DNA of 17,151 nucleotides from RBG-16-68-21 sp035286665 (GTDB lineage Bacteria; Actinomycetota; Acidimicrobiia; Spongiisociales; UBA11373). The position numbers and the translations under genes are program-made. Of the stretch, positions 1 to 6,419 are shown in pieces; positions within the stretch are counted from its first letter, which is position 1, and the number at the start of each line of letters is the position of its first letter. The stretch covers positions 1-17,151 of the forward strand of contig DATECY010000115.1 in NCBI GenBank assembly GCA_035286665.1, written 5' to 3'. Below the pieces are notes generated by a model, which ran no database searches, was not told the DNA's origin, and saw only the letters and a program-made list of their open reading frames with translations.

Positions 1-1
1 C

Positions 2-127
2 AAGTGGCCCTCTTCCGTGGTGGTGGCATCGTCCGATCATCACCGCATGATCACGGCCGACTCCCACTCGACCCCGGCTGGCGGCGACACCCGCGTGCAG
101 TCCACCAACAGCAGCAGCTGGACCTGA
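2..127 (+). CDS. C-terminal end of an unidentified protein (partial)
   Basis: The frame beginning at base 2 is open from the window edge to a TGA at 125-127. It has very high G+C at third codon positions, as in the real genes of this window. The other two forward frames stop at about 46-48 and 139-141 and show weaker codon bias. The visible tail is about 41 residues, polar and rich in Ser, Thr and His, ending in NSSSWT. No domain is recognisable and no function is proposed. A strong hairpin 24 bases after the stop fits the end of a transcription unit. The 5' part lies outside the window, so reading frame and identity are tentative. Confidence 0.45.
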   Translation, partial: KWPSSVVVASSDHHRMITADSHSTPAGGDTRVQSTNSSSWT

Positions 128-151
128 TCGATCCCCGATCGTGATCTGAGT

Positions 152-177
152 TCGCGGACCCCCCACCGGGTCCGCGA
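152..177. terminator. GC-rich hairpin, probable intrinsic-type terminator
   Basis: TCGCGGACCC at 152-161 is perfectly complementary to GGGTCCGCGA at 168-177, with a 6-base loop. Allowing one bulge at 151, GAG and CTC extend the stem by 3 bp. There is no U tract, which is common for GC-rich genomes. It lies between the partial gene ending at 127 and the gene starting at 225. Confidence 0.55.
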
Positions 178-224
178 CTCGCGTCCGGACGCCCACGCCC
201 TTCCGACCTGGCAGACTCCCGCCG

Positions 225-950
225 ATGAGGCGCTGGTGGATCCTCGGTTCGCTGGGTGTGGTCGTGGCCGCCGGCGCCATCGCCTGGCTGGTCTTCCTTC
301 GTGACACGACGACACCGGTGACCGCCGCCGACCTGGGATTCACCGGGACCGTGGGCGATGCCCCCGGTGAGCCGGGCATCTACGTCTATGAGACGACAGG
401 GTTCGAGGAGGTGGACGCGCTGGGCGGAGCCCGTCACGACTACCCGTCCGACACCTATCTGGTGATCTCCGAGGGTTCCTGCGGCCCGGTGGTGCGCTGG
501 CAGGCGATCGCCGAGCGGTGGGACGAGTCCGAGCACTGCGGTCCCGACCTCGGGGTGACGTCGTTCACCGGGTACCACGAGTGGTTCCACATCCCCGACC
601 GAGCCACGTCCACCTGTAGCGGTGCGATCTTTCCGCCCGCCGGACAGACGACCTGGACGAGCGTCTGCCCGTCGAACGGCTCCACGTCCACGGATGTGGC
701 GACGGTGGTCGGCATGGAGACGCTCGACGTCGGAGGAGAGTCGGTCGCGACGCTGCACATCCGCATCGTGGGCACGACCACCGGCTCGACCGTGGGGAAC
801 ACCATCACCGACGTATGGCGGCTACCGGGCACACCGTTGGTGGTGCGCAAACAGGTGGACGACGCCAGTGCCAACGCCAGCAGGATCGGCGACATCCACT
901 ACGTCGAGCAGGTGACGCTGCAATTGCGGTCGCTGGTCCCGACGGGATGA
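225..950 (+). CDS. Membrane-anchored extracytoplasmic protein of unknown function
   Basis: This 241-residue protein starts MRRWW and has one hydrophobic segment (residues about 6-25), followed by an exported domain rich in Thr, Gly and Asp. There is no lipobox cysteine, so it is probably a signal anchor or uncleaved signal. The exported part has four cysteines (C86, C105, C131, C148), enough for two disulfides. I do not recognise the family. The ATG at 225 is the first start directly before the hydrophobic segment, but no clear Shine-Dalgarno precedes it. The stop overlaps the start of the next gene (ATGA at 947-950), so the two are probably translated together and act together at the membrane. 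That functional link is inference from the overlap. Confidence 0.7.
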   Translation: MRRWWILGSLGVVVAAGAIAWLVFLRDTTTPVTAADLGFTGTVGDAPGEPGIYVYETTGFEEVDALGGARHDYPSDTYLVISEGSCGPVVRWQAIAERWDESEHCGPDLGVTSFTGYHEWFHIPDRATSTCSGAIFPPAGQTTWTSVCPSNGSTSTDVATVVGMETLDVGGESVATLHIRIVGTTTGSTVGNTITDVWRLPGTPLVVRKQVDDASANASRIGDIHYVEQVTLQLRSLVPTG

Positions 951-1489
951 CCGAGTCGACCGACCCCGGTTGGCGGCCTGCACTGCCGGTCGCACTGCGC
1001 ATCCTCGGGCTTCGTCGGCCGTCGGGCTCGCTGCTCATCGTGCTGAGGGCGGCGGTCATCTTTCTTTCGGTTGCGGCGGCAGGTACGGCCGTCATCGCTT
1101 TGATTCTCGGTGCCGGGTCGGAGGAGCCGAGGATCACCGGGGTCACGGCCCAACTCCTGCTCGGCGCCGCGGTCATCGCCGCCGCCTCGGTGATTGTCGT
1201 GACCGGCCGGGAGGCGCCCGATGTCCGCACCGGCGGACATCTCGGCTACTGGTTGTTCACCGTCACGATGCGGCGAGTGCTGGCCGCTGCTGCGGTTGGG
1301 CCCGTCGGCTTCCTGCTGTCGTGGATGGCCGGCGCCGGGTCCTACGTGATCTTTGGCTCGGGGGTGGCCATCCTGCTCATGGCAGTCGTGGCACCGACCC
1401 GGGATCGGCTGACGGCTTGGCAGGCCGAGGTGAACGAGGCCGGCGCCGACATTGCCGTCCTCGACGCGCTCTCGTTGCTCTATCGGTAG
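947..1489 (+). CDS. Four-TM membrane protein of unknown function
   Basis: A 180-residue protein with about four membrane segments (residues about 30-55, 67-86, 103-127 and 130-150). The N terminus is short and cytoplasmic-looking, and the C-terminal tail of about 30 residues is acidic. The frame is open further upstream, but those 44 codons overlap the previous gene and are Arg/Gln-rich. The ATG at 947 makes a typical ATGA overlap with the upstream stop and is the better start. No catalytic motif or family was recognised. Pairing with the anchored protein at 225-950 suggests a two-gene envelope unit. A hairpin follows at 1499-1536. Confidence 0.65.
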   Translation: MTESTDPGWRPALPVALRILGLRRPSGSLLIVLRAAVIFLSVAAAGTAVIALILGAGSEEPRITGVTAQLLLGAAVIAAASVIVVTGREAPDVRTGGHLGYWLFTVTMRRVLAAAAVGPVGFLLSWMAGAGSYVIFGSGVAILLMAVVAPTRDRLTAWQAEVNEAGADIAVLDALSLLYR

Positions 1490-1498
1490 GAACCGCAC

Positions 1499-1536
1499 GG
1501 GTGGGCCCGGCCGAAGGACCCGGTCTTGGCCCACCC
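1499..1536 (+). terminator. Hairpin downstream of the two-gene envelope unit
   Basis: GGGTGGGCC at 1499-1507 pairs perfectly with GGCCCACCC at 1528-1536 (9 bp). The 20-base interior can fold further through GACC/GGTC. It starts 10 bases after the stop at 1489. There is no U tract. Confidence 0.5.
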
Positions 1537-1593
1537 CCGGGGCCGAGCCCAATCGGGACTGAAGAATTCAGCACCTGATGCCGATGGGACGAA

Positions 1594-2217
1594 GTGCCGC
1601 AGACAACTTCTTCCTGGATCCGGTGGATACGGCCACTTCTGGCCGTGGTCGGTGGAGCGTCGATCTCGTGGATCGCCTTCGTCGCCCACCGTGAGGTCCC
1701 GGGGCTCGACCAGTTCGACCTTGCGGTTCACGAGACCGGGCACCTCGTCGCCGCGTTCATGCCGCGTCTCGTGATGTTCCTGGCGGGATCCGCCGCACAG
1801 GTGCTCTTCCCAGTGGCGATGGCCCTCTATTTCGGCGTGCGGCGCCGCGACGCCGCGGCGGGGGGGTTCTGCCTCGCGTGGGCGGGTACCTCGGCTCACG
1901 ACGTCGCGGTCTACGCCGGCGACGCCGTTCGCCAAGCTCTCCCGCTCATCGGTGGCGGCGAGCACGATTGGGCGTACATCTTGGGCCCGAACGGCTTCGA
2001 CATGCTCGACCGCACCGCCGGGGTCGCCCGATCCATCGAGGTCGCCGGCATCATCATGGCGTTCGCCGGGGTGGCGCTAGCCGGTCATGCCGCGCTGGCG
2101 GGCATCAGGCTGCGGAAGCAGCAACCGGTGCCGGAACCGGTGCGATCGGGGGCCGGGCCCGATCTCTGGGCCGCGGCCGCTGCGCTTCCGTTCAAGCACG
2201 AACGAGAGGTCGCCTGA
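1594..2217 (+). CDS. Multi-TM membrane protein with an HExxH motif, possible metalloprotease-like
   Basis: A 207-residue protein with about four to five membrane segments (about 12-31, 55-80, 88-105, 148-172). The first is followed by a short loop carrying HETGH at residues 46-50, the HExxH zinc-site signature. Further His/Asp/Glu residues that could supply a third ligand occur at H102-D103 and E123-H124-D125. The arrangement recalls membrane-embedded zinc proteases of the M50/M50B type, but the length and the spacing of later motifs do not let me assign it. GTG at 1594 is the first possible start after an in-frame TGA at 1576-1578. The protein could be an enzymatically inactive relative or have an unrelated function. 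It converges with the dGTPase gene. Confidence 0.6.
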   Translation: MPQTTSSWIRWIRPLLAVVGGASISWIAFVAHREVPGLDQFDLAVHETGHLVAAFMPRLVMFLAGSAAQVLFPVAMALYFGVRRRDAAAGGFCLAWAGTSAHDVAVYAGDAVRQALPLIGGGEHDWAYILGPNGFDMLDRTAGVARSIEVAGIIMAFAGVALAGHAALAGIRLRKQQPVPEPVRSGAGPDLWAAAAALPFKHEREVA

Positions 2218-2218
2218 G

Positions 2219-2240
2219 CTGAGGCGGCCTCGGCGCTCAG
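2219..2240. terminator. Imperfect hairpin between convergent genes
   Basis: CTGAG (2219-2223) and CTCAG (2236-2240) flank a GC-rich core in the 19-base gap between the forward HExxH gene and the reverse dGTPase gene, and include the dGTPase stop. It could act as a weak bidirectional terminator. The stem is short and imperfect. Confidence 0.3.
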
Positions 2241-3229
2241 GAGCCCGTCAGCCGGTCGTGCTCCCTGATGGCAAACCGGTCGGTCATCCCCGACACGTAG
2301 TCGATCGCCGCCGTGACGTCATCAGCGCCGTGGTGCCGGTATGAGTCGGGGACCTCGTCGGGGTGCGATACGTAGTGGTCGACCAGGTCGCGAATCACCG
2401 TGATCGCCTCGTCTCGTTGAGCGTCGACCTCGGAGCGCAGGTACACGCGCTCGAACATGAAGTCGCGCAAGACGTTCATCGCATCGAGGAGGTGGGCACC
2501 CATGGACACTTCGCCCGTGCGCACCGACTCGGTGGCAACGGCCTCGATCATGGAGCCGATCCACTCGCTCCCCGGATCGCCGAAGGCATCGATGGCCCCG
2601 GCAGGAAGATCCCCATATCGAATGACGCCCGCCCGAACGGCGTCGTCGACGTCGTGAGTCAGGTACGCGATCCGGTCGGCGAATCGGCACACCGTCCCTT
2701 CGGGGGTGGCAGGTGGCGGGTCGATCTTCCATGAGTGGGCTCGCACGCCGTCGCGTACCTCCCAGGTGAGGTTGAGGGGTTCGAGCACCTCGAACACCCT
2801 CACGCTCTGGGCGGCGTGGTGCCACTCGCCCGCCACGTACGGGGTGAGGGCGTCCTCGCCGATGTGGCCGAAGGGGGCGTGGCCGGCGTCGTGACCCAGA
2901 CAGATCGCCTCGGTGAGCGATTCATTGAGGCCGAGGGTGACGGCGATGGACCGGCCGATCTGGGTGACCTGGAGCGTATGGGTGAGGCGAGTCACGAAGT
3001 GATCGCCGTCGGGATTGATGAACACCTGGGTCTTGTGCTTGAGGCGACGGAACGCCTTGGAATGCAGGATGCGATCGCGGTCCCGTTCGAATGCGGTGCG
3101 ATACGGGTCGGGTTCCTCGGGGAGGTTGCGACCCCGGCTCGCGGTGGAGCGGGTCGCCGCCGGTGACAGGAGATCCCGTTCCCTGCGTTCTGCTTCCTGG
3201 CGGGTGCGGCGGACGAGACGGTCAGACAT
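2237..3229 (-). CDS. dgt: Deoxyguanosinetriphosphate triphosphohydrolase-like protein (HD domain)
   Basis: This 330-residue protein belongs to the cytoplasmic dNTP triphosphohydrolases, which cleave dNTP to deoxynucleoside plus triphosphate and help control dNTP pools. Family marks are the FRRLKHKTQVF segment (60-70), RLTH with H84, GHDAGHAPFGH with the H113-D114 metal pair, and ADRIAYLTHDVDDA (184-197), which supplies the distal aspartate. It is full length for the short (type 2-like) bacterial group. The ATG at 3227-3229 overlaps the stop of the upstream permease by 8 bases, so it is the last gene of the phosphonate-type transporter operon and is probably translationally coupled to it. In many actinobacteria dgt lies beside dnaG instead. 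The family is clear; the substrate preference in vivo is not. Confidence 0.93.
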   Translation of the reverse strand: MSDRLVRRTRQEAERRERDLLSPAATRSTASRGRNLPEEPDPYRTAFERDRDRILHSKAFRRLKHKTQVFINPDGDHFVTRLTHTLQVTQIGRSIAVTLGLNESLTEAICLGHDAGHAPFGHIGEDALTPYVAGEWHHAAQSVRVFEVLEPLNLTWEVRDGVRAHSWKIDPPPATPEGTVCRFADRIAYLTHDVDDAVRAGVIRYGDLPAGAIDAFGDPGSEWIGSMIEAVATESVRTGEVSMGAHLLDAMNVLRDFMFERVYLRSEVDAQRDEAITVIRDLVDHYVSHPDEVPDSYRHHGADDVTAAIDYVSGMTDRFAIREHDRLTGS

Positions 3230-4166
3230 CGGCTTGCAGTTGCACCGCCAGGAAGACGACGAGGGCGAGCCCGATGGCGGCCCCCACGAGGGTGAGGACC
3301 CTCATGAAGGGCTTGGCGGCGATGAAGGCGGCGATCGGGCCCGGCTCGCGGTGGCCGGAGATGATGCGGCGCCGTATCCGGGCCGAGATCATGTCGACCA
3401 CCAGCACGGCGAAGACGGTGAGGAACAACACCGTGCCCGCCCGGGCAAAGTCATGGAAGCGCAACTGGGCGATGAGTTCTGCGCCGATGCCGCCGGCGCC
3501 AACGACACCGAGCACGGCCGAGGCGCGGATGTTGATCTCGAACCGGTACAGCCAGTAGGCCAGGATGTTGGGCATCACCTGCGGTACGACGGCAAACCGC
3601 ATGCGGGCGATCTTCCCCCCACCCACGGCTGCCACGGCGTCGACCGGACCCTGGTCGATCCCCTCGATCACCTCCGACGACAGCTTGCCGAGGTTGCCGA
3701 TCGAGTGGATGCCCAGGGCGAGTGTCCCGGTCCATGCCCCGAGACCGGTCACCGGGATCAACACCATTGCGACCAGCACCTCGGGGACGGCGCGTACCGC
3801 GTTGAGAAACTGCCGCACCACGTTGTTGAGCAGTCCCGGGCTGATGTTCTTGGCGGCGAGAAACGACAGCGGAAACGAGAGCAACGCGCCGATCATCGTT
3901 CCGATCCACGCGATGAAGAACGACTCCATCACCTTGGGGAGGGCCCGCTGAACCGCTTCGGGACTGAGATCGGGCTGGGCGAGACGGGCCAGAACCCGCC
4001 AGATGTCGATCGGGGCGGACTTCACTCGCTCGAGATCCAACCCGAGTCCGGCCGCGCCCCACAGGGCCGGTATCACCACCGCCACGATCATCGCCCAGCG
4101 GAACAGGCGCGGCCCCAGCGGGCGCTGCGGGCGGATCGCCTGCGCGAGGAGTTCGGTCTCGGTCAT
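3222..4166 (-). CDS. phnE: Phosphonate-type ABC transporter permease (PhnE family), second copy
   Basis: This 314-residue inner-membrane permease shows the BPD-type permease core. The ABC-contacting loop lies at about 175-199 (DAVAAVGGG then VVPQVMP). The PhnE signature INIRASAVLGVVGAGGIG is at 211-228. The canonical PhnE core ends near SARIRRRII (261-269), but this protein continues with a linker and one more hydrophobic helix (about 288-308). The frame is open upstream of 4166, but the ATG at 4164-4166 forms an ATGA overlap with the preceding permease stop and gives a normal N terminus. It should pair with the other permease (4163-5533) and PhnC. The substrate is inferred to be a phosphonate, phosphite or related oxyanion from family membership only. 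Confidence 0.88.
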   Translation of the reverse strand: MTETELLAQAIRPQRPLGPRLFRWAMIVAVVIPALWGAAGLGLDLERVKSAPIDIWRVLARLAQPDLSPEAVQRALPKVMESFFIAWIGTMIGALLSFPLSFLAAKNISPGLLNNVVRQFLNAVRAVPEVLVAMVLIPVTGLGAWTGTLALGIHSIGNLGKLSSEVIEGIDQGPVDAVAAVGGGKIARMRFAVVPQVMPNILAYWLYRFEINIRASAVLGVVGAGGIGAELIAQLRFHDFARAGTVLFLTVFAVLVVDMISARIRRRIISGHREPGPIAAFIAAKPFMRVLTLVGAAIGLALVVFLAVQLQADV

Positions 4167-5533
4167 ACCAACCGCCGCCGCAGGGCGATGCTGACCTGCT
4201 CGATCACGAACACGATCACGAAGATGACGATCACCACCGCCAGCACCCGGTCGAACAGGAAGAACGAGCGCGACGCCTCGAGGGTCTGTCCGATGCCGCC
4301 GGCGCCGACGATACCGAGCACGACCGAGGCCCGGATGTTGATCTCGAACGTGTACAGGCCGTAGGCGACGTAGTTGGGGAGGATCTGTGGGAGGACCGCG
4401 GCGCGCACTGCGGGGAAGTGGCGCGACCCGGTGGCCCTGGCGGCTTCGAGCGGTCCGGGGTCGGCCGAGTCCACCGTCTCCGAGAGCAGTTTGGACATGA
4501 TGGCCAGTGAGAAGAAGGTGAGGGCCATGGCCCCGGCCAGGGCGCCGGCGCCGAGTGAGGTGACGAAGATCATCGCCCAGAACAGGTCGGGCACGGTGCG
4601 AATGACGTTGATGAAGCCCTTGTCGATCAGATACGACGGGCGGTTGGGTGCGGTGAGCGTCGATGCCATGAAGGCGAGGGGCAGCGAGACGCCGACGCCC
4701 AGCGTCGAGGCGATCAGCGCGATGCGGATCGTCTCGACGATCGGATTGCCCCGGTTGGGGTTGCCGAACTCCCACGACGGAACCCACCACCAGGTGCCGT
4801 CACCGATGGCCCACTCGAAGTCGGGTGGCCAGAAGTTCGGCACGTTGACGATATTGCTGACGTTCTCGATCAGTCCGGGGATGGTGAATCCCACCTCCGC
4901 ACCGGCGTACAAGGTCATGAACAGCACGATGCTGATCGTCGCCAGCGAGGGCAGCTTGGTGATGAAGGAGAGCAGTGCGGCGATGGCGAACATGCCGATG
5001 GCGAGCGCAATGACCGCGTAGTCGCCCGAACCGAAGACCACCTCCTGGCCCCTCCGGAGGCCTTCGAGTGGATGGATGACGTCCAGCGTCGACCCCGCCG
5101 GGATGGCGACCGCGGCGCCCGCCAGCCACACCATCGCCAGGTTGAATGCCCCCGACGGTGCCACGCCGCGACGGAACGCAAAGATGCTGGTGGCTGCCGC
5201 CGCCGGCAACCAGGCAGCGGCGAATCGCACCGTCAACAGGACATCCACCTGTTCCGGGGCTGCGGGCATCACCCGGGTGGCGAGGAAGGTGGAGGAGACC
5301 AGGCCGACCGTGATGAGGCCGGCCTCGGCCGGCGTGAACGCGATCTTGCCCCACCGCATGGCGAGGAGGAGGCCGAAGGCGGCGATCAACCCCCAAGAGA
5401 TGCCGAATGCCTGGTCCGCAGTGAAGCCGCCGAGAACCATGAACGCCACCGCCAGCAGCACCGGGAGGATCATCCGGCGGACGCGAAGCGGCGGCTCCGG
5501 CCGCGGGGTGACCGCCTCGGCGCCCTCCGTCAC
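4163..5533 (-). CDS. phnE: Phosphonate-type ABC transporter permease (PhnE family) with an N-terminal multi-TM extension
   Basis: A 456-residue protein. Residues about 235-456 are a standard PhnE permease: the FWPP entry segment (234-237), an EAA loop from E363 to P386 (LEAARATG then LPQILP), and INIRASVVLGIVGAGGIG at 398-415. Ahead of it are about 230 residues with roughly six hydrophobic segments (about 21-40, 45-60, 70-86, 105-119, 130-145, 172-210), which normal PhnE proteins of about 260-300 residues lack. The start is GTG at 5531-5533, giving a GTGA overlap with the phnC stop. The stop overlaps the next permease. The extension shows no motif I can name. It could be a second, degenerate transporter half or an accessory membrane domain. 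Confidence 0.87.
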   Translation of the reverse strand: MTEGAEAVTPRPEPPLRVRRMILPVLLAVAFMVLGGFTADQAFGISWGLIAAFGLLLAMRWGKIAFTPAEAGLITVGLVSSTFLATRVMPAAPEQVDVLLTVRFAAAWLPAAAATSIFAFRRGVAPSGAFNLAMVWLAGAAVAIPAGSTLDVIHPLEGLRRGQEVVFGSGDYAVIALAIGMFAIAALLSFITKLPSLATISIVLFMTLYAGAEVGFTIPGLIENVSNIVNVPNFWPPDFEWAIGDGTWWWVPSWEFGNPNRGNPIVETIRIALIASTLGVGVSLPLAFMASTLTAPNRPSYLIDKGFINVIRTVPDLFWAMIFVTSLGAGALAGAMALTFFSLAIMSKLLSETVDSADPGPLEAARATGSRHFPAVRAAVLPQILPNYVAYGLYTFEINIRASVVLGIVGAGGIGQTLEASRSFFLFDRVLAVVIVIFVIVFVIEQVSIALRRRLV

Positions 5534-6303
5534 AGGTCGGCCCCCTCGAGGAGATCGTCGGGGGTGACCGAGCGGCCGTAGATCCCACGAAAGGTGTTCT
5601 CGTCGACGTCGGCGATGTCGCCGTCGTATACCAACTCGCCGTCGCGCAGGCCGATGAGCCGGCGGCCGTACGCCCGGGCGAGGTCGAGGAAATGCAGATT
5701 GATGATCGTCGTGATGTCGAGATCACGATTGATCCGGCGTAGGTCGCGCATGACCGTGTGCGAGGTCACCGGATCGAGCGAGGCCACCGGCTCGTCGGCG
5801 AGGATGATCGACGGCGCCTGGGCCAGGGCGCGAGCAATACCGACGCGCTGCTGCTGTCCGCCGGACAGGTCGCTCGCCCGGACATAGGCCTTCTCGACGA
5901 TCTCGACCCGCTCGAGGGCCTGCAGGGCGAGCTCCCGGTCGGATGCCGGCCAGGCACCGAGCATCGCCCGCATCCATCCCACCTTGGACAGCCGTCCCAT
6001 GAGCACGTTGTTGATCACCGACGTGCGATTGACCAGGTTGAAGGTCTGGAAGATCATGCCGACCTGGGAGCGCAACTCGCGCAGCGTGGCCCCGCTGGCC
6101 CCGCGCACCTCGACACCGTTCACTTTGACCGAACCGGCGGTGATGGGCACGAACCCGTTGATCGCTCGCAGGAGTGTGGACTTGCCGGCGCCGGAGAGTC
6201 CGACGATCACGACCAGCTCACCGGGCTCGATCGTGAGACTGACGCCCTTGAGGGCCTTGAAACCTCCGCGGTAGGTCACGTCGACATCGTCGAACTTGAT
6301 CAA
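5530..6303 (-). CDS. phnC: Phosphonate-type ABC transporter ATP-binding protein
   Basis: This 257-residue ATPase would energise the two permeases. Walker A is GLSGAGKST (35-43), the Q-loop glutamine is Q86 in MIFQTFN, the signature is LSGGQQQRV (146-154), Walker B is IILADE (166-171), the D-loop is SLD, and the switch histidine is H204 in NLHFLDLA. The text around VNRTSVINNVLMGRL and NLHFLDLARAYGRRLIGLRDG is characteristic of PhnC. The start is TTG at 6301-6303: AAGGAGG at 6309-6315 lies 5 bases upstream and no in-frame ATG lies near. The stop overlaps the following permease by 4 bases. A 116-base spacer with a hairpin separates it from the binding-protein gene. Confidence 0.93.
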   Translation of the reverse strand: MIKFDDVDVTYRGGFKALKGVSLTIEPGELVVIVGLSGAGKSTLLRAINGFVPITAGSVKVNGVEVRGASGATLRELRSQVGMIFQTFNLVNRTSVINNVLMGRLSKVGWMRAMLGAWPASDRELALQALERVEIVEKAYVRASDLSGGQQQRVGIARALAQAPSIILADEPVASLDPVTSHTVMRDLRRINRDLDITTIINLHFLDLARAYGRRLIGLRDGELVYDGDIADVDENTFRGIYGRSVTPDDLLEGADL

Positions 6304-6308
6304 CCGTG

Positions 6309-6315
6309 CCTCCTT
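6309..6315 (-). promoter_or_regulatory. Shine-Dalgarno that fixes the TTG start of phnC
   Basis: On the minus strand AAGGAGG sits 5 bases before TTG (6303-6301). It is the strongest ribosome site in this operon and supports the non-ATG start. It would let phnC be translated independently of the binding-protein gene upstream. Confidence 0.75.
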
Positions 6316-6366
6316 GTCGCGGGAGGGAGGGTAGCGCCGCTGGTGGTGGCGGGGGCGGTGGGGAAT

Positions 6367-6400
6367 GGAAGGGGGCCACCCCTGCGGGTGGCCCCCTTCC
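6367..6400 (-). terminator. Perfect 15-bp hairpin after the binding-protein gene
   Basis: The 15 bases at 6367-6381 (GGAAGGGGGCCACCC) are exactly complementary to those at 6386-6400, with a 4-base loop, beginning 19 bases after the binding-protein stop codon at 6420. There is no U tract. It is likely to stop or attenuate transcription, or to protect the 3' end of the binding-protein mRNA, so that receptor mRNA exceeds transporter mRNA. Confidence 0.7.
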
Positions 6401-6419
6401 CATCATCTGGTCGGGTCGG

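Noticed and set aside
35..52. Small inverted repeat GATCAT/ATGATC
   Set aside because: It has only 6-bp arms and lies inside the probable coding tail at 2-127; no reason to call it regulatory.
51..758. Minus-strand frame across the first envelope gene
   Set aside because: It is Arg/Gly/His-rich without motifs and overlaps the better forward gene, whose start, TM segment and ATGA coupling are coherent.
3015..4364. Open frame of 449 codons on the plus strand opposite dgt and phnE
   Set aside because: It is antisense to recognised genes, has low-complexity Arg/His/Asp composition and no motif.
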